64,000 bases of DNA from Streptococcus parasanguinis (GTDB lineage Bacteria; Bacillota; Bacilli; Lactobacillales; Streptococcaceae), in the NCBI RefSeq assembly GCF_901875555.1, contig NZ_CABFMD010000032.1, positions 81,188-145,187 on the forward strand, read 5' to 3'. Below the pieces are notes generated by a model. The model ran no database searches. It had not been told where the DNA came from and saw only the letters and a list, made by a program, of their open reading frames with translations. Shown here piece after piece: positions 45,989 to 57,422 of the stretch. Position numbers and translations under genes: made by a program. The number at the start of each line of letters is the position of its first letter. Positions within the stretch are counted from its first letter, which is position 1.

Positions 45989-46007
45989 AGAACCTGTTGA
46001 TTTATAT

Positions 46008-46088
46008 GGAGAGATAGCGAAGAGGCTAAACGCGGCGGACTGTAAATCCGCTCCTTCGGGTTCGGGGGTTCGAATCCCTCTCTCTCCA
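46008..46088 (+). tRNA. tRNA-Tyr (GTA)
   Basis: This is an 81 nt class II tRNA. The acceptor stem GGAGAGA pairs with TCTCTCC, discriminator A. The anticodon loop has GTA (within GGACTGTAAATCC). It has a long variable arm and the T loop GGTTCGAATCC. CCA is not fully encoded. Confidence 0.97.
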
Positions 46089-46137
46089 TTAGCGTTCATT
46101 GTGACGATGATAAAGTGACTGATGTCAGCGCTCTTTT

Positions 46138-46209
46138 TGGGGTATAGCCAAGCGGTAAGGCAAGGGACTTTGACTCCCTCATGCGTTGGTTCGAATCCAG
46201 CTACCCCAG
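46138..46209 (+). tRNA. tRNA-Gln (TTG)
   Basis: This 72 nt tRNA has acceptor TGGGGTA/TACCCCA, anticodon TTG (within GGGACTTTGACTCCC), and T loop GGTTCGAATCC. It is 49 nt after tRNA-Tyr. An imperfect hairpin with a T-rich tail follows at about 46231-46262 (TAAAATA ... TATTTTA). Confidence 0.96.
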
Positions 46210-46377
46210 TTCTTAGGTAATATCAGATAAGTGATAAAATATCTAACTAGGTATTTTATTTCTTTATAGGGTGAAGTCGTTAAAGGTGATATTGAATCTC
46301 GTTTCGGGTGCTTGCTTAGGAAAAATAATTATTAGTATGTCAAGTTAAGAAAACTTGATTGTTGGAGGATTTTTTAG

Positions 46378-47577
46378 ATGAATGAATTTGAAGATTTGCT
46401 AAACAGTGTTAGCCAAGTTGAACCAGGTGACGTCGTTACTGCTGAAGTATTGACAGTTGATGCGAACCAAGCTAATGTTGCAATCTCTGGAACTGGTGTC
46501 GAAGGTGTCTTGACTCTTCGCGAATTGACAAACGATCGTGATGCGGACATCAACGATTTGGTTAAACCAGGTGAAACACTTGAATTGCTTGTTCTTCGTC
46601 AAGTAGTTGGTAAAGATACTGATACAGTAACTTACCTTGTATCTAAAAAACGTTTAGAAGCTCGCAAAGCATGGGACAAATTGGTTGGTCGTGAAGAAGA
46701 AGTTGTTACTGTTAAAGGAACACGCGCTGTTAAAGGCGGACTTTCGGTAGAATTTGAAGGACTTCGTGGATTTATTCCAGCTTCAATGCTTGATACTCGT
46801 TTTGTACGTAACACTGAACGTTTCGTAGGTCAAGAATTTGATGCGAAAATCAAAGAAGTAGATCCAAAAGAAAATCGTTTCATTCTTTCACGTCGTGAAG
46901 TTGTTGAAGCATCAGCTGCAGCAGCACGCGCTGAAGTATTTGGTAAATTGAACGTTGGCGATATCGTAACTGGTAAAGTTGCACGTATCACAAGCTTTGG
47001 TGCTTTCATCGACCTTGGTGGTGTTGATGGATTGGTTCACTTGACTGAATTGTCACACGAACGCAACGTTTCACCTAAATCAGTTGTAACTGTTGGTGAA
47101 GAAATCCAAGTAAAAGTTCTTGACTTGAACGAAGAAGAAGGTCGTGTATCCCTTTCATTGAAAGCTACAACACCTGGACCATGGGATGGCGTTGAACAAA
47201 AATTGGCTGCTGGTGACGTGATCGAGGGAACAGTAAAACGTTTGACTGACTTCGGTGCATTCGTTGAAGTATTGCCAGGTATCGATGGACTTGTTCACAT
47301 CTCACAAATTTCACACAAACGTGTTGAAAATCCAAAAGATGTTCTTAAAGTTGGACAAGAAGTAACGGTTAAAGTTCTTGAAGTAAATGCTGCTGATGAA
47401 CGTGTATCCCTTTCAATCAAAGCTCTTGAAGAACGTCCAGCTCAAGAAGAAGGCGAAAAACAAGAAAAACGTCAATCTCGCCCACGTCGTCCAAAACAAG
47501 AAAAACGTGACTTTGATCTTCCAGAAACTCAAACTGGATTCTCAATGGCTGACTTGTTTGGCGATATCGAATTGTAA
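46378..47577 (+). CDS. rpsA: 30S ribosomal protein S1 homologue
   Basis: This 399-residue RNA-binding protein has four S1 domains, the normal low-GC Gram-positive architecture. The last two are very clear ([20 protein letters not shown] near 201-220 and [19 protein letters not shown] near 286-304). The C-terminus is a Glu/Lys/Arg-rich tail. TTGGAGG precedes the ATG. A small hairpin (TCAAGTT/AACTTGA, 46340-46358) sits just before it and may tune translation. It uses strongly biased codons of highly expressed genes. Confidence 0.96.
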   Translation: MNEFEDLLNSVSQVEPGDVVTAEVLTVDANQANVAISGTGVEGVLTLRELTNDRDADINDLVKPGETLELLVLRQVVGKDTDTVTYLVSKKRLEARKAWDKLVGREEEVVTVKGTRAVKGGLSVEFEGLRGFIPASMLDTRFVRNTERFVGQEFDAKIKEVDPKENRFILSRREVVEASAAAARAEVFGKLNVGDIVTGKVARITSFGAFIDLGGVDGLVHLTELSHERNVSPKSVVTVGEEIQVKVLDLNEEEGRVSLSLKATTPGPWDGVEQKLAAGDVIEGTVKRLTDFGAFVEVLPGIDGLVHISQISHKRVENPKDVLKVGQEVTVKVLEVNAADERVSLSIKALEERPAQEEGEKQEKRQSRPRRPKQEKRDFDLPETQTGFSMADLFGDIEL

Positions 47578-47584
47578 AATTTTT

Positions 47585-47760
47585 AAGAGGCTGGGACAAA
47601 AGTCCTAGCCTCTTAATTTTCTTTGGATTGTCGAGCAAGACGCAGTGGTTGAATGGGCTCTACTACGTTGATTTCATTAGCTTTCACAGCCCTACTTAAC
47701 CGTGAGGAGGTGGGACGACGAAATTGCATTCTAACGAATTACCGATTTCTGTCCCACTCT
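47585..47760 (-). repeat. Dispersed element, family G, copy 2 (inverted)
   Basis: On the plus strand it begins AAGAGGCTGGGACAAAAG and ends GAAATTGC ... CTGTCCCACTCT, the reverse of copies 1 and 4. Its first hairpin (GGAC/GTCC in AAGAGGCT ... AGCCTCTT) lies 8 nt after the rpsA stop and probably terminates rpsA. Confidence 0.9.
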
Positions 47761-47768
47761 TTTTTTAC

Positions 47769-47797
47769 TTGTCATATACTTGAAAATTTGATATACT
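47769..47797 (+). promoter_or_regulatory. tRNA-Arg promoter
   Basis: TTGTCA (47769-47774), 17 bp, TATACT (47792-47797), 11 nt before the tRNA. Confidence 0.82.
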
Positions 47798-47807
47798 ATA
47801 ACAGTTG

Positions 47808-47879
47808 CCACCCTTAGTGTAATGGATATCACGTAAGATTCCGGTTCTTGAGATGGGGGTTCGATTCCCTCAGGGTGGA
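47808..47879 (+). tRNA. tRNA-Arg (CCG)
   Basis: This 72 nt tRNA has acceptor CCACCCT/AGGGTGG, anticodon stem TAAGA/TCTTG with loop TTCCGGT (anticodon CCG), and T loop GGTTCGATTCC. It is placed between two family G repeats with its own promoter. Confidence 0.93.
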
Positions 47880-47885
47880 GTAGTT

Positions 47886-48060
47886 AAGAGGCTGGGACAA
47901 AAGTCCTAGCCTCTCAATTTTCTTTGGATTGTCGAGCAAGACGCAGTGGTTGAGTGGGCTCTACTACGCTGATTTCATCAGCCTTTACAGCCCTACTCAA
48001 CTGTGCGGAGGTGGGACGACGAAATCGAATTCTACGAATTACCGATTTCTGTCCCACTCT
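47886..48060 (-). repeat. Dispersed element, family G, copy 3 (inverted)
   Basis: This has the same orientation as copy 2 and differs from it at a modest number of positions (for example GTGCGGAGG versus GTGAGGAGG). It starts 7 nt after tRNA-Arg, so its first hairpin likely terminates that transcript. A poly-T stretch follows. Confidence 0.9.
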
Positions 48061-48085
48061 CTCTTTTTTATTTATTTAGAGCTAG

Positions 48086-48120
48086 AAAAAAGACTCTCTG
48101 GAAATCAGAGAGCCTTTTCT
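48086..48120 (-). terminator. Terminator of ldh
   Basis: On the minus strand CTCTCTG pairs with CAGAGAG around ATTTC, followed by TCTTTTTTC. Confidence 0.88.
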
Positions 48121-48129
48121 ATTGATGGA

Positions 48130-49155
<1,026 letters not shown>

Positions 49156-49219
49156 TCATTCGTTTTCATTTTACCACTTTTAAATGTCTTTGTCACTCAA
49201 AATAGTATAGAACCTAAGA

Positions 49220-49235
49220 TGTAAACGTTTTTACA
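49220..49235. promoter_or_regulatory. Operator-like palindrome between ldh and gyrA
   Basis: TGTAAA-CGTT-TTTACA is an inverted repeat upstream of the ldh promoter region. It resembles catabolite-control (cre) half sites around a central CG. A Rex box would be TTGTGAA-rich, which it is not. The regulator is therefore uncertain. Confidence 0.5.
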
Positions 49236-49314
49236 TTTGTGCTCACAGAGAGTAAAATAGCGTAAAATGTGATATAATAGAGGGGTGAATTAAGTAAAGA
49301 GAGGCATTTTTTGA

Positions 49315-51771
49315 ATGCAGGATAATAATCTTATTAATGTGAATTTAACATCAGAAATGAAGACGAGCTTTATCGATTATGCCATGAGTGTAATCGTGTC
49401 TCGTGCTCTTCCTGACGTTCGAGATGGTTTAAAACCTGTTCATCGCCGTATCTTATACGGTATGAACGAGTTGGGGGTTTCACCTGACAAACCACATAAG
49501 AAATCAGCTCGTATCACAGGGGATGTTATGGGTAAATATCACCCACACGGGGATTCCTCTATTTATGAAGCCATGGTTCGGATGGCGCAATGGTGGAGTT
49601 ATCGCTACATGCTAGTGGATGGTCATGGAAACTTTGGTTCTATGGACGGTGATGGTGCCGCTGCACAACGGTATACCGAAGCTCGTATGAGTAAGATCGC
49701 TCTTGAAATGTTGCGCGATATCAACAAAAATACCGTTAATTTTGTGGATAACTATGACGCCAGTGAGCGCGAACCATTAGTTCTTCCAGCGCGTTTTCCG
49801 AACCTTCTTGTAAATGGGGCAACGGGGATCGCTGTTGGGATGGCCACTAATATTCCACCTCACAACCTTGGAGAAACCATTGATGCTGTGAAGTTGATGA
49901 TGGACAATCCTGAAGTGACGACACGCGACTTGATGGAAGTTTTGCCAGGTCCGGATTTCCCGACAGGAGCTCTTGTCATGGGGAAATCAGGGATCTTCAA
50001 GGCTTATGAGACAGGGAAAGGTTCTATCGTCCTTCGTTCCCGCACTGAGATTGAAGTAACTAAGAGCGGCCGAGAACGCATTGTCGTGACTGAGTTTCCA
50101 TATATGGTCAATAAGACCAAGGTCCATGAACATATTGTCCGTTTAGTGCAAGAAAAACGGATCGAAGGGATTACAGCTGTACGGGATGAATCCAACCGTG
50201 AAGGGGTTCGCTTTATCATTGAAGTACGCCGGGATGCATCTGCAAACGTGATCTTAAACAACCTCTTTAAGCTGACTCAAATGCAAACTAGCTTTGGTTT
50301 CAATATGTTGGCCATCGAGAATGGGGTTCCTAAAATTCTCTCTCTTCGTCAAATTTTGGGCGCTTATATTGAGCATCAAAAAGAAGTAGTGACTCGCCGG
50401 ACCATCTTTGATAAGGAAAAGGCAGAAGCCCGAGCTCATATTTTAGAAGGCTTGCTCATTGCCCTAGATCATATTGATGAAGTAATCAAAATCATTCGCA
50501 ACAGCCAAACGGATGCAGAGGCTCAAGCGGAATTGATGAGCAAATTCAAGCTGTCAGAACGCCAAAGTCAAGCTATATTGGATATGCGTCTTCGTCGTTT
50601 GACTGGTTTGGAACGAGATAAAATTCAAAATGAATACGATGACTTGGTAGCTTTGATTGCTGATTTAGCAGATATTTTGGCTAAACCAGAACGGGTCATT
50701 GCAATTATCAAAGAAGAATTGGAAGAAGTCAAACGCAAGTTTGGCGATGCTCGTCGCACGGAGTTGATGGTCGGTGAAGTTCTGTCTCTTGAAGATGAGG
50801 ACTTGATTGAAGAAACCGATGTCTTGATTACTCTTTCTAACAAAGGATATATCAAACGTTTGGACCAAGCTGAATTTACAGCTCAAAAACGTGGGGGACG
50901 TGGTGTTCAAGGAACGGGTGTAAAAGATGATGATTTTGTCCGTGAACTGGTATCAACTAGCACCCACGACCATCTGCTCTTCTTTACCAATAAGGGACGT
51001 GTCTATCGTCTTAAAGGATATGAAATCCCAGAATATGGACGTACAGCCAAAGGCTTACCGATTGTCAATCTTTTGAAACTGGACGAAGGAGAGTCCATTC
51101 AAACCATTATCAATGTTGAGCAAGATCGAAGTGATGAGGCTTATCTCTTCTTTACGACGCGACAAGGTTTGGTGAAACGGACCAATGTAGCAGAGTTTTC
51201 AAATATCCGTCAAAATGGACTGAAAGCCTTAAATCTAAGAGATGATGATGAATTGATCAATGTCTTCCTTACTGATGGAGATACAGACGTTATCATCGGT
51301 ACCAAGTATGGCTATTCTGTTCGCTTTAATGAATCGGTCGTTCGGAATATGGGCCGGACAGCCACTGGGGTTCGTGGAGTGAATCTTCGTGATGGAGACC
51401 AGGTTGTCGGTGCTAGCGTGATTACGGACCAAGATGAAGTGTTGATCATCACTGAAAAAGGGTATGGTAAGCGGACAATGGCAAGTGAATACCCAACCAA
51501 AGGTCGTGGTGGTAAGGGAATTAAGACAGCCAACATTACAGAGAAAAATGGTGCTCTCGCAGGTCTCATGACTGTTGAAGGCAATGAAGACCTTATGATT
51601 ATAACCAATACTGGTGTGATGATTCGGACGGGTGTGGCTAATATTTCTCAAACTGGTCGTTCCACTCAGGGTGTGAAAGTGATGCGACTGGATCAGGATG
51701 CTAAGATTGTGACCTTTACAACAGTTCAGGCCGATGAAAAAGACGAAGAAATAGTAGAAGAAAACGAATAG
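49315..51771 (+). CDS. gyrA: DNA gyrase subunit A
   Basis: GyrA cuts and rejoins DNA as gyrase introduces negative supercoils. It has 818 residues. The catalytic Tyr120 is in [10 protein letters not shown]. The quinolone region reads [12 protein letters not shown] with Ser81 and Glu85 (susceptible type). The C-terminal wrapping domain carries the GyrA box [10 protein letters not shown] near residue 523, which ParC lacks. The -10 TATAAT is at 49273-49278. It is followed by srtA after 13 nt. Confidence 0.98.
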   Translation: MQDNNLINVNLTSEMKTSFIDYAMSVIVSRALPDVRDGLKPVHRRILYGMNELGVSPDKPHKKSARITGDVMGKYHPHGDSSIYEAMVRMAQWWSYRYMLVDGHGNFGSMDGDGAAAQRYTEARMSKIALEMLRDINKNTVNFVDNYDASEREPLVLPARFPNLLVNGATGIAVGMATNIPPHNLGETIDAVKLMMDNPEVTTRDLMEVLPGPDFPTGALVMGKSGIFKAYETGKGSIVLRSRTEIEVTKSGRERIVVTEFPYMVNKTKVHEHIVRLVQEKRIEGITAVRDESNREGVRFIIEVRRDASANVILNNLFKLTQMQTSFGFNMLAIENGVPKILSLRQILGAYIEHQKEVVTRRTIFDKEKAEARAHILEGLLIALDHIDEVIKIIRNSQTDAEAQAELMSKFKLSERQSQAILDMRLRRLTGLERDKIQNEYDDLVALIADLADILAKPERVIAIIKEELEEVKRKFGDARRTELMVGEVLSLEDEDLIEETDVLITLSNKGYIKRLDQAEFTAQKRGGRGVQGTGVKDDDFVRELVSTSTHDHLLFFTNKGRVYRLKGYEIPEYGRTAKGLPIVNLLKLDEGESIQTIINVEQDRSDEAYLFFTTRQGLVKRTNVAEFSNIRQNGLKALNLRDDDELINVFLTDGDTDVIIGTKYGYSVRFNESVVRNMGRTATGVRGVNLRDGDQVVGASVITDQDEVLIITEKGYGKRTMASEYPTKGRGGKGIKTANITEKNGALAGLMTVEGNEDLMIITNTGVMIRTGVANISQTGRSTQGVKVMRLDQDAKIVTFTTVQADEKDEEIVEENE

Positions 51772-51784
51772 ATAAGGGGACAGA

Positions 51785-52528
51785 ATGTCACGCAAAAGAA
51801 AAAAGAAAAAGAGTTTACGCAATACTCTTATCAATGTCGTTGCAACGCTCTTGATTATCCTCTCGCTGTTATTGATCTTTAATGCACCGATCCGAAATAT
51901 GATCATGGTATGGCACACCAATCAATACCAGGTGAGCAAGGTTGATAAAAAAACCATTGACAAGAATAAAGAAGTGAAGACGAGCTTTGATTTCCAACAT
52001 GTCCAGTCACTCTCGACGGAAGCCGTGATCAATGCCCAATGGCAAGCCCAGAAACTTCCTGTAATTGGTGGAATTTCGATTCCTGAATTAAACATGAATC
52101 TTCCCATCTTTAAGGGACTCGAAAACGTTGCCCTATATTATGGCGCAGGGACCATGAAGGAAACCCAAGTCATGGGTAAAGGCAATTATTCACTTGCCAG
52201 TCACCATGTCTTTGGTTTGACTGGTGCTAATGCTATGTTATTCTCACCTTTGGAAAAAGCCAAGGCTGGCATGAAGATCTACATCACGGATAAGGAAAAG
52301 ATTTATACCTATGTCATCTCGTCTGTTGAGACGGTGACCCCTGATCGTGTGGATGTAATCCAAGACCGTGAAGGTGTCAATGAAATTACGCTAGTAACTT
52401 GTGAGGATGCTGCAGCAACTTATCGGACAATTGTAAAAGGAAATTTGGAAACCTCTGTTGACTATGACAAGGCTCCAAAAGACATCCTGGATTCATTCAG
52501 TAAGTCTTATAATCAAATGCAACTCTAA
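51785..52528 (+). CDS. srtA: Sortase A
   Basis: SrtA is a membrane-bound transpeptidase that links LPxTG proteins to the cell wall. It has 247 residues: a basic N-terminus, one membrane helix (about 15-35), then the class A sortase domain. Catalytic His is in LASHHVFG near residue 141, Cys in TLVTCEDAAATYRTIVKG near 206, and Arg in the same segment near 214. It is co-transcribed with gyrA, the standard streptococcal arrangement. Confidence 0.96.
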   Translation: MSRKRKKKKSLRNTLINVVATLLIILSLLLIFNAPIRNMIMVWHTNQYQVSKVDKKTIDKNKEVKTSFDFQHVQSLSTEAVINAQWQAQKLPVIGGISIPELNMNLPIFKGLENVALYYGAGTMKETQVMGKGNYSLASHHVFGLTGANAMLFSPLEKAKAGMKIYITDKEKIYTYVISSVETVTPDRVDVIQDREGVNEITLVTCEDAAATYRTIVKGNLETSVDYDKAPKDILDSFSKSYNQMQL

Positions 52529-52534
52529 GAAATT

Positions 52535-52566
52535 AAAGCCCGAGACAGAAATGTCTGGGCTTTTTC
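52535..52566 (+). terminator. Terminator after srtA
   Basis: AAAGCCCGAGACA pairs with TGTCTGGGCTTT (one mismatch or wobble), followed by TTTTT. Confidence 0.9.
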
Positions 52567-52697
52567 TATGTAGGAAGCTAGGAGAAATTTCTGTAAAATT
52601 GTAAGAGATTGGTAATATAATGTAAGGAATTTGTCATAATATTAAGGGAAATTCAGTATATAATAGAGGAGAAAGAGTATGATAAGGAGGTAGAATA

Positions 52698-52976
52698 GTG
52701 ACGAAAGAGCGCATTTATCATCTCTTGCATCATTTCTACAATCTCTTAGTAAATGATTTTCCACGAAATGGATTAATTACGAAAGGTATCTATGAAGTAG
52801 AGCAAGTCTACCAAGCTTTAGAAGCCATCCCTCAGAATCAGGAGTACTTGATCCGCTGTGAAATTCAACAGTTTCTAAAGGAGCTTGAACAAGTTCAAAC
52901 AGGTTATCAGATTCGCTTTAATAAAGATGAAGTCTTAGTGTTAAATGATTTGAAGCAAGAAATCACCTGCAAATAA
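52698..52976 (+). CDS. Small protein of unknown function upstream of radC
   Basis: This 92-residue helical protein starts with GTG, 7 nt after AAGGAGG. It has no membrane helix or known motif that I recognise. The sequence is amphipathic (RIYHLLHHFYNLLVNDF ... FLKELEQVQTGY). A -10-like TATAAT lies about 30 nt upstream. The strong ribosome-binding site supports it being real. Confidence 0.75.
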   Translation: MTKERIYHLLHHFYNLLVNDFPRNGLITKGIYEVEQVYQALEAIPQNQEYLIRCEIQQFLKELEQVQTGYQIRFNKDEVLVLNDLKQEITCK

Positions 52977-53030
52977 TGATAGATCGTCATTTTCTCAATT
53001 TATTACGAATTAATAAGTGAGGAGGAAATT

Positions 53031-53714
53031 ATGTACGACATTTCATTTATTGAACCATCTTTACTTCCTAGGGAACGCTTGGTTTCTGAAGGAGTGGATA
53101 AGCTGAGTCACCAAGAATTGTTATCCATTCTCTTGCGGACAGGCAATAAGCAAAAAAGCGTATATGAGATTGCACAAGCTCTATTAAGCTCTGTTCACAG
53201 TTTAAAGGAGTTAGGGCAATTAACGCTAGAGGAACTACAGGAAATTTCTGGAATTGGCCGGGTGAAGGCCATTGAACTTCAGGCTGTGATTGAGTTTGGT
53301 CGAAGGATTCATAAAGATGAATTAATGAGTTCTGAACAGATCATGAGCAGTCAGAAATTGGCCCATAAAATTCAACAGGAAATTGGCCATAAGAAACAGG
53401 AGCACCTGGTTGCACTCTATTTAAATACGCAGAATGAAATTATTCATCAACAAACCATCTTTATCGGAACGGTCAATCGTAGTATTGCGGAGCCACGTGA
53501 AATCTTGCATTATGCACTGAAACATATGGCAACCTCCATCATCTTGGCGCACAATCATCCATCTGGTGCCGTATTTCCAAGTAAAAATGATGATGAAGTA
53601 ACGCATCGAGTCTTAGAGGCCTGTGAAGTGATGGGCTTAACCCTATTGGATCATTTGATTGTATCCGAAGAAAATTACTATAGTTATCGAGAAGAAACGG
53701 ATTATTTGGTATAA
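53031..53714 (+). CDS. radC: RadC-family JAB/MPN protein
   Basis: This 227-residue protein has an N-terminal helix-hairpin-helix (about 62-82, [12 protein letters not shown]) and a C-terminal JAB1/MPN+ metal-binding domain with [16 protein letters not shown] (about 170-185), including the His-x-His and Asp ligands. Despite the name, a role in DNA repair is doubtful in streptococci. AGGAGGAA precedes the ATG. Confidence 0.95.
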   Translation: MYDISFIEPSLLPRERLVSEGVDKLSHQELLSILLRTGNKQKSVYEIAQALLSSVHSLKELGQLTLEELQEISGIGRVKAIELQAVIEFGRRIHKDELMSSEQIMSSQKLAHKIQQEIGHKKQEHLVALYLNTQNEIIHQQTIFIGTVNRSIAEPREILHYALKHMATSIILAHNHPSGAVFPSKNDDEVTHRVLEACEVMGLTLLDHLIVSEENYYSYREETDYLV

Positions 53715-53717
53715 AAA

Positions 53718-53894
53718 GAGAGTGGGACAGAAATCGGTCATTCGTTAGAATTCGATTTCGTCGTCCCACGTCCGCACAGTTGAGTAGGGCTGTAAAAGCT
53801 GATGAAATCGGCGTAGTAGAGCCCACTCAACCATTGCGTCTTGCTCGACAATCCAAAAACAAGAAGAGGCTAGGACTTTTGTCCCAGCCTCTTT
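53718..53894 (+). repeat. Dispersed element, family G, copy 4
   Basis: This has the same orientation as copy 1 and is very similar to it along its length. It fills the gap between the converging radC and rex genes, where its end hairpins can act as a bidirectional terminator. Confidence 0.9.
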
Positions 53895-53920
53895 AGTTGT
53901 TATCCGTATAATGCTGATCT

Positions 53921-54568
53921 TTATTCCTCGTTTTTACGCATAAAATAAAGGAGTGTTTGCAATTCACTAGTAAGATCGACATATTGGACGACGACATCCT
54001 TAGGGACTGTCAGATGCACTGGTGAGAAGCTGAGAATACCTTTGACACCAGCGTCTACCAAAAGGCTAGCTACTTCTTGAGCCTTGATGCTTGGAACGGT
54101 TAGAATGGCTGTTTGAATGCCTTCTTGTTTGAGTTTTTCTTTAATGGAGGAAATTCCGTAAATGGGAATTCCGTCCTTATTTTTTGTATTGATCAGTTCA
54201 TGATCGTCTAGATCAAACGCCATGACAATTTTCATCTTATTGCGTTCATGGAAGCGATAGTTGAGAAGTGCACTTCCCATATTTCCGATCCCAACAATAG
54301 CGACATTGGTAATGGCATTATCATTTAAAAGATCTGCAAAGAAGTTCATCAGTTTTTTTACGTCATAACCAAATCCACGTCTTCCTAATTCACCAAAATA
54401 AGAGAAATCTCGGCGAACAGTAGCAGAGTCAATCCCAATTGCATCCGCAATTTGCTTGGAATTGGCGCGCTCTATTTTTTCAGAGTTAAAGCGTTTAAAA
54501 ATGCGGTAGTAGAGCGATAAGCGTTTTGCTGTTGCGCGTGGAATTGGAGTATTTTTATCATGTTTCAC
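53921..54568 (-). CDS. rex: Redox-sensing transcriptional repressor Rex
   Basis: Rex senses the NADH/NAD ratio and represses fermentation genes. It is 215 residues from a GTG start at 54568 (AAAGG 10 nt upstream). An upstream ATG frame would add 17 atypical residues. The N-terminal winged helix ([22 protein letters not shown], split [12 protein letters not shown] and [10 protein letters not shown], about 47-68) and the Rossmann NAD motif [11 protein letters not shown] (about 91-101) are clear. The C-terminal swap helix ends LLYFMRK. Confidence 0.96.
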   Translation of the reverse strand: MKHDKNTPIPRATAKRLSLYYRIFKRFNSEKIERANSKQIADAIGIDSATVRRDFSYFGELGRRGFGYDVKKLMNFFADLLNDNAITNVAIVGIGNMGSALLNYRFHERNKMKIVMAFDLDDHELINTKNKDGIPIYGISSIKEKLKQEGIQTAILTVPSIKAQEVASLLVDAGVKGILSFSPVHLTVPKDVVVQYVDLTSELQTLLYFMRKNEE

Positions 54569-54656
54569 AATATCACAACCTTTCCCTCTTATTGTATAGG
54601 AAGATTGTGAAAAAATCAACTATCTAGAATCGTTTTTCAAAAATATTTTTGTCTAA

Positions 54657-54699
54657 AGAAAAAGCTGATGGCGATGGAGAGTTCCATCAGCATCAGCTT
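54657..54699 (-). terminator. Terminator of the desulfurase/DUF1831/DUF4649 unit
   Basis: On the minus strand AAGCTGATG and CATCAGCTT pair, with an inner ATGG/CCAT stem, followed by TTTTTC. It overlaps the stop of the DUF4649 gene. Confidence 0.85.
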
Positions 54700-54913
54700 A
54701 GTTTTCAGCTTGCTCTACCTTTTTCAAAAAAGCATAGAGTCCATCGACTCGCCCTGTATAGGGGAGCTTTTTCCCCTTGTATTCAATGGATACGATGGAG
54801 TAAGAGTCGGGCAAGGTTACACAGCCTGAAAAAGCTAGAATACAGGCTGCAAGGTCGGGATAAGTAGTGGTTCGTTCTACTTGATAAGCATCGATATAAG
54901 TTAGATTTACCAT
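54698..54913 (-). CDS. DUF4649-family small protein
   Basis: This 71-residue protein starts at MVNLTYIDAYQVERT, with GAGG 7 nt upstream; a longer frame upstream overlaps the preceding gene and is unlikely. It resembles DUF4649 proteins found beside the cysteine desulfurase in streptococci. Function is unknown. One base separates it from the DUF1831 stop codon. Confidence 0.82.
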   Translation of the reverse strand: MVNLTYIDAYQVERTTTYPDLAACILAFSGCVTLPDSYSIVSIEYKGKKLPYTGRVDGLYAFLKKVEQAEN

Positions 54914-54914
54914 A

Positions 54915-55262
54915 TTAGGCCTCTGTTTTGTTGAAAATTTCTCTTTCGACAAGACTATCCATTAGGAAATAAAATTTTTGTTGGATAATGTCATTTTCTG
55001 AATTTTTAAAGATATTCACCAGGCGAAGTCCAGACTTGTCAGTAATATTGATCTTAAAACCTGTTAAATCTTTATTGAAAATGATTTTAAGTAGGAAGCC
55101 TTCGCCGCTATTTGGAACGGCCTCGAGCAAACGATTTAACTCGTAATTTCCTACTTTTGTAACAGCAAATGTATTGTCACGTAAGGTATATTTTTTTACA
55201 TTTGGGTGCAGACTATAGATATAGTTGCAGTCTTTCAATGAAACACTTGTTTCAAAAGCCAT
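54915..55262 (-). CDS. DUF1831-family protein
   Basis: This 115-residue cytoplasmic protein starts AFETSVSLKDCNY, with the DUF1831-type pattern LHPNVKKYTLRDN, as I recall. Function is unknown. It lies 9 nt downstream of the cysteine desulfurase, an association conserved in lactic acid bacteria, so a link to sulfur transfer or tRNA thiolation is plausible but unproven. Confidence 0.82.
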   Translation of the reverse strand: MAFETSVSLKDCNYIYSLHPNVKKYTLRDNTFAVTKVGNYELNRLLEAVPNSGEGFLLKIIFNKDLTGFKINITDKSGLRLVNIFKNSENDIIQQKFYFLMDSLVEREIFNKTEA

Positions 55263-55271
55263 ATTGTTCTC

Positions 55272-56384
55272 CTATGATAAAATTTCTTTTAGTGTTGCGA
55301 GGAAGTCTTGAACTTCCTCTACGGTGTTGAGTTCTGAAAAACTAATTCGAAGGGATTCTCTTAGGCGTGAGCTATTTTTTCCATAGAGCGCCTCAAGGAC
55401 ATGGCTGGGTTGAACTGTACCAGCGGTACAAGCAGAACCTGTAGAGACGGATATTCCAGCCAGATCGAGTCTCATCAGCAAGACATCATTTTGGACACCT
55501 GGAAAACCAAGATTCCAAACAAAAGGAAGGTGATCGTCACTCGCATTTATGTAATAGTCGTAAGCTGCTAAACCATTGACTAGTTCTTGACCGAGTTTTT
55601 GAACCTGGTGGAAATTTTCTTCTTGATGAAGCGTGGCATGCTGTAGGGCAGTCGCCATCCCTACAATAGAAATGAGATTTTCTGTGCTGGCTCTCATTTT
55701 GCTTTCCTGATCACCACCGTGGATGAGATTATCAAAGTCTGGGACAGCTGCATAAAGGAAACCGACTCCCTTAGGGCCATGGAATTTGTGGGCAGAAGCA
55801 CTGAGAAAATCAATTCCCAACTCTTCGGGATAGACAGGGACCTTTCCAATTGCTTGGACAGCATCAACGTGAAAGGCAGCTGGATGATCTTTTAAGAGTT
55901 CTCCGATTTCTTTAATCGGTAGAAGATCGCCTGTCTCGTTATTGGCAAACATGGTAGAGACAAGAATGGTATCCGGTCTAAGAGCCGCCTTGATATCACT
56001 AGCCTGAATGCGTCCATCTCTTGGTTGGACGATCGTAACTTCAAATCCGAAACGTTCGACAAGGTATTCGATGGGTTCTAGAACCGCATGGTGTTCCAAA
56101 GCGGTAGTAATGATGTGTTTGCCATCTGCCTGGTGTTTCAAGCAGTAGCCTTTTATAACGGTATTATTACTTTCTGATCCACCTGAAGTGAAGAAAATAC
56201 GATTTGGAAGAGTATGGAGAGCCTGAGCAATCTGCTCGCGAGATTCTCGGAGGAGTTTGCTAGCCATCCGTCCATGAGCATGAAGGCTCGATGGATTTCC
56301 AAAAGTGGTCTTCATGGTTTCAGACATTTTATCAATGACTTCAGGTAGAAGGGGAGTTGTTGCGGCATTATCAAAATATATCAC
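55272..56384 (-). CDS. Cysteine desulfurase (NifS/IscS-like)
   Basis: This PLP enzyme releases sulfur from cysteine as a persulfide for tRNA thiolation or cluster assembly. It has 370 residues. DNAATTPLLPEV is at the N-terminus, SASAHKFHGPKGVGFLY (about 196-212) holds the PLP Lys, and VSTGSACTAGT (about 317-327) the catalytic Cys. It is transcribed after prs with 9 nt between. Confidence 0.95.
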   Translation of the reverse strand: MIYFDNAATTPLLPEVIDKMSETMKTTFGNPSSLHAHGRMASKLLRESREQIAQALHTLPNRIFFTSGGSESNNTVIKGYCLKHQADGKHIITTALEHHAVLEPIEYLVERFGFEVTIVQPRDGRIQASDIKAALRPDTILVSTMFANNETGDLLPIKEIGELLKDHPAAFHVDAVQAIGKVPVYPEELGIDFLSASAHKFHGPKGVGFLYAAVPDFDNLIHGGDQESKMRASTENLISIVGMATALQHATLHQEENFHQVQKLGQELVNGLAAYDYYINASDDHLPFVWNLGFPGVQNDVLLMRLDLAGISVSTGSACTAGTVQPSHVLEALYGKNSSRLRESLRISFSELNTVEEVQDFLATLKEILS

Positions 56385-56393
56385 ATTAAGACC

Positions 56394-57350
56394 TTATTTC
56401 TTGTGGTAGGCAAATAGAGGACTAACAGGTTTTCTTTCTTGAATGCGAACAATAGCTTCTGCGATCAGTTCGCTAGCTGTCAGATAGTTAATATTTTTTG
56501 GAGTTGGTCCATTTGGAGCAACAGAATCGGTTACTAAGATTTCTTTGATCGGAGCTTGGTCTAATAATTCAACAGCTCCTTTCACAAATAAACCATGACT
56601 TGATACAGCATAAATTTCAGTAGCCCCTTCGCGTTCGACGATTTTTGCAGCTTCTGAGAATGTCTTACCAGTATTGAGGATATCGTCAATCAAGATCGCT
56701 TTTTTATCTTTGACATCCCCAATAATATAGCCATAATCACGGTTCGCATCATCTTGCTCGTAATCAATGATGGCAATCGGCGCATCAAGATATTCTGCTA
56801 AACTACGAGCTCGTTTAACCCCTGAGTTTTTAGGGCTGACGACAACAACATCTGGACCAGTTAGACCTTTGTTGATGTAGTGCTCTGCAAAAAGTGGAAT
56901 GGTAAAGAGGTTATCCACGGCAATATCAAAGAAACCTTGGACCTGAACAGCGTGGAGATCCAGTGTGACGACGCGATCGACCCCAGCTTTGACCAACATA
57001 TTTGCGACGAGCTTAGCAGTAATTGGTTCACGAGGAGCAGCAGTCCGGTCTTGGCGAGCATAACCGAAGTAAGGCATGACCACATTGACAGTATTTGCGC
57101 TGGCCCGTTGGCAAGCATCCACCATAATTAACAGTTCCATCAAGTGATTGTTAACTGGAAAACTGGTTGATTGAATGATATAAATATCATATCCACGAAC
57201 ACTTTCCTCAATATTGACTTGGATTTCACCATCTGAGAATTGACGGGATGAAATTTTCCCAAGTGGAACCCCAGCGTGATCCGCGATTTTTTGTGCAATC
57301 TCTGGATTTGAATTAAGAGAGAAGAGCTTCATATTTTTTTTATCTGACAT
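56394..57350 (-). CDS. prs: Ribose-phosphate pyrophosphokinase
   Basis: Prs makes PRPP, the precursor used by PyrE and purine synthesis. It has 318 residues. [11 protein letters not shown] (about 95-105) is the ATP loop, [15 protein letters not shown] (about 131-145) carries the class I PRPP synthase signature, and the PRPP-binding [11 protein letters not shown] is near 216. It heads the minus-strand prs-desulfurase-DUF1831-DUF4649 unit. Confidence 0.97.
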   Translation of the reverse strand: MSDKKNMKLFSLNSNPEIAQKIADHAGVPLGKISSRQFSDGEIQVNIEESVRGYDIYIIQSTSFPVNNHLMELLIMVDACQRASANTVNVVMPYFGYARQDRTAAPREPITAKLVANMLVKAGVDRVVTLDLHAVQVQGFFDIAVDNLFTIPLFAEHYINKGLTGPDVVVVSPKNSGVKRARSLAEYLDAPIAIIDYEQDDANRDYGYIIGDVKDKKAILIDDILNTGKTFSEAAKIVEREGATEIYAVSSHGLFVKGAVELLDQAPIKEILVTDSVAPNGPTPKNINYLTASELIAEAIVRIQERKPVSPLFAYHKK

Positions 57351-57422
57351 GTGATTCCAACCTCATTTAGATTTTTGATCTTAGCACTATTTTAGCAAAA
57401 ATTTGCGATAATTTCAGCTATT

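Noticed and set aside
47585..48060. Composite transposon carrying tRNA-Arg between two family G elements
   Set aside because: Neither element encodes a transposase, both copies point the same way, and single copies occur elsewhere. Independent insertions or local duplication are simpler.
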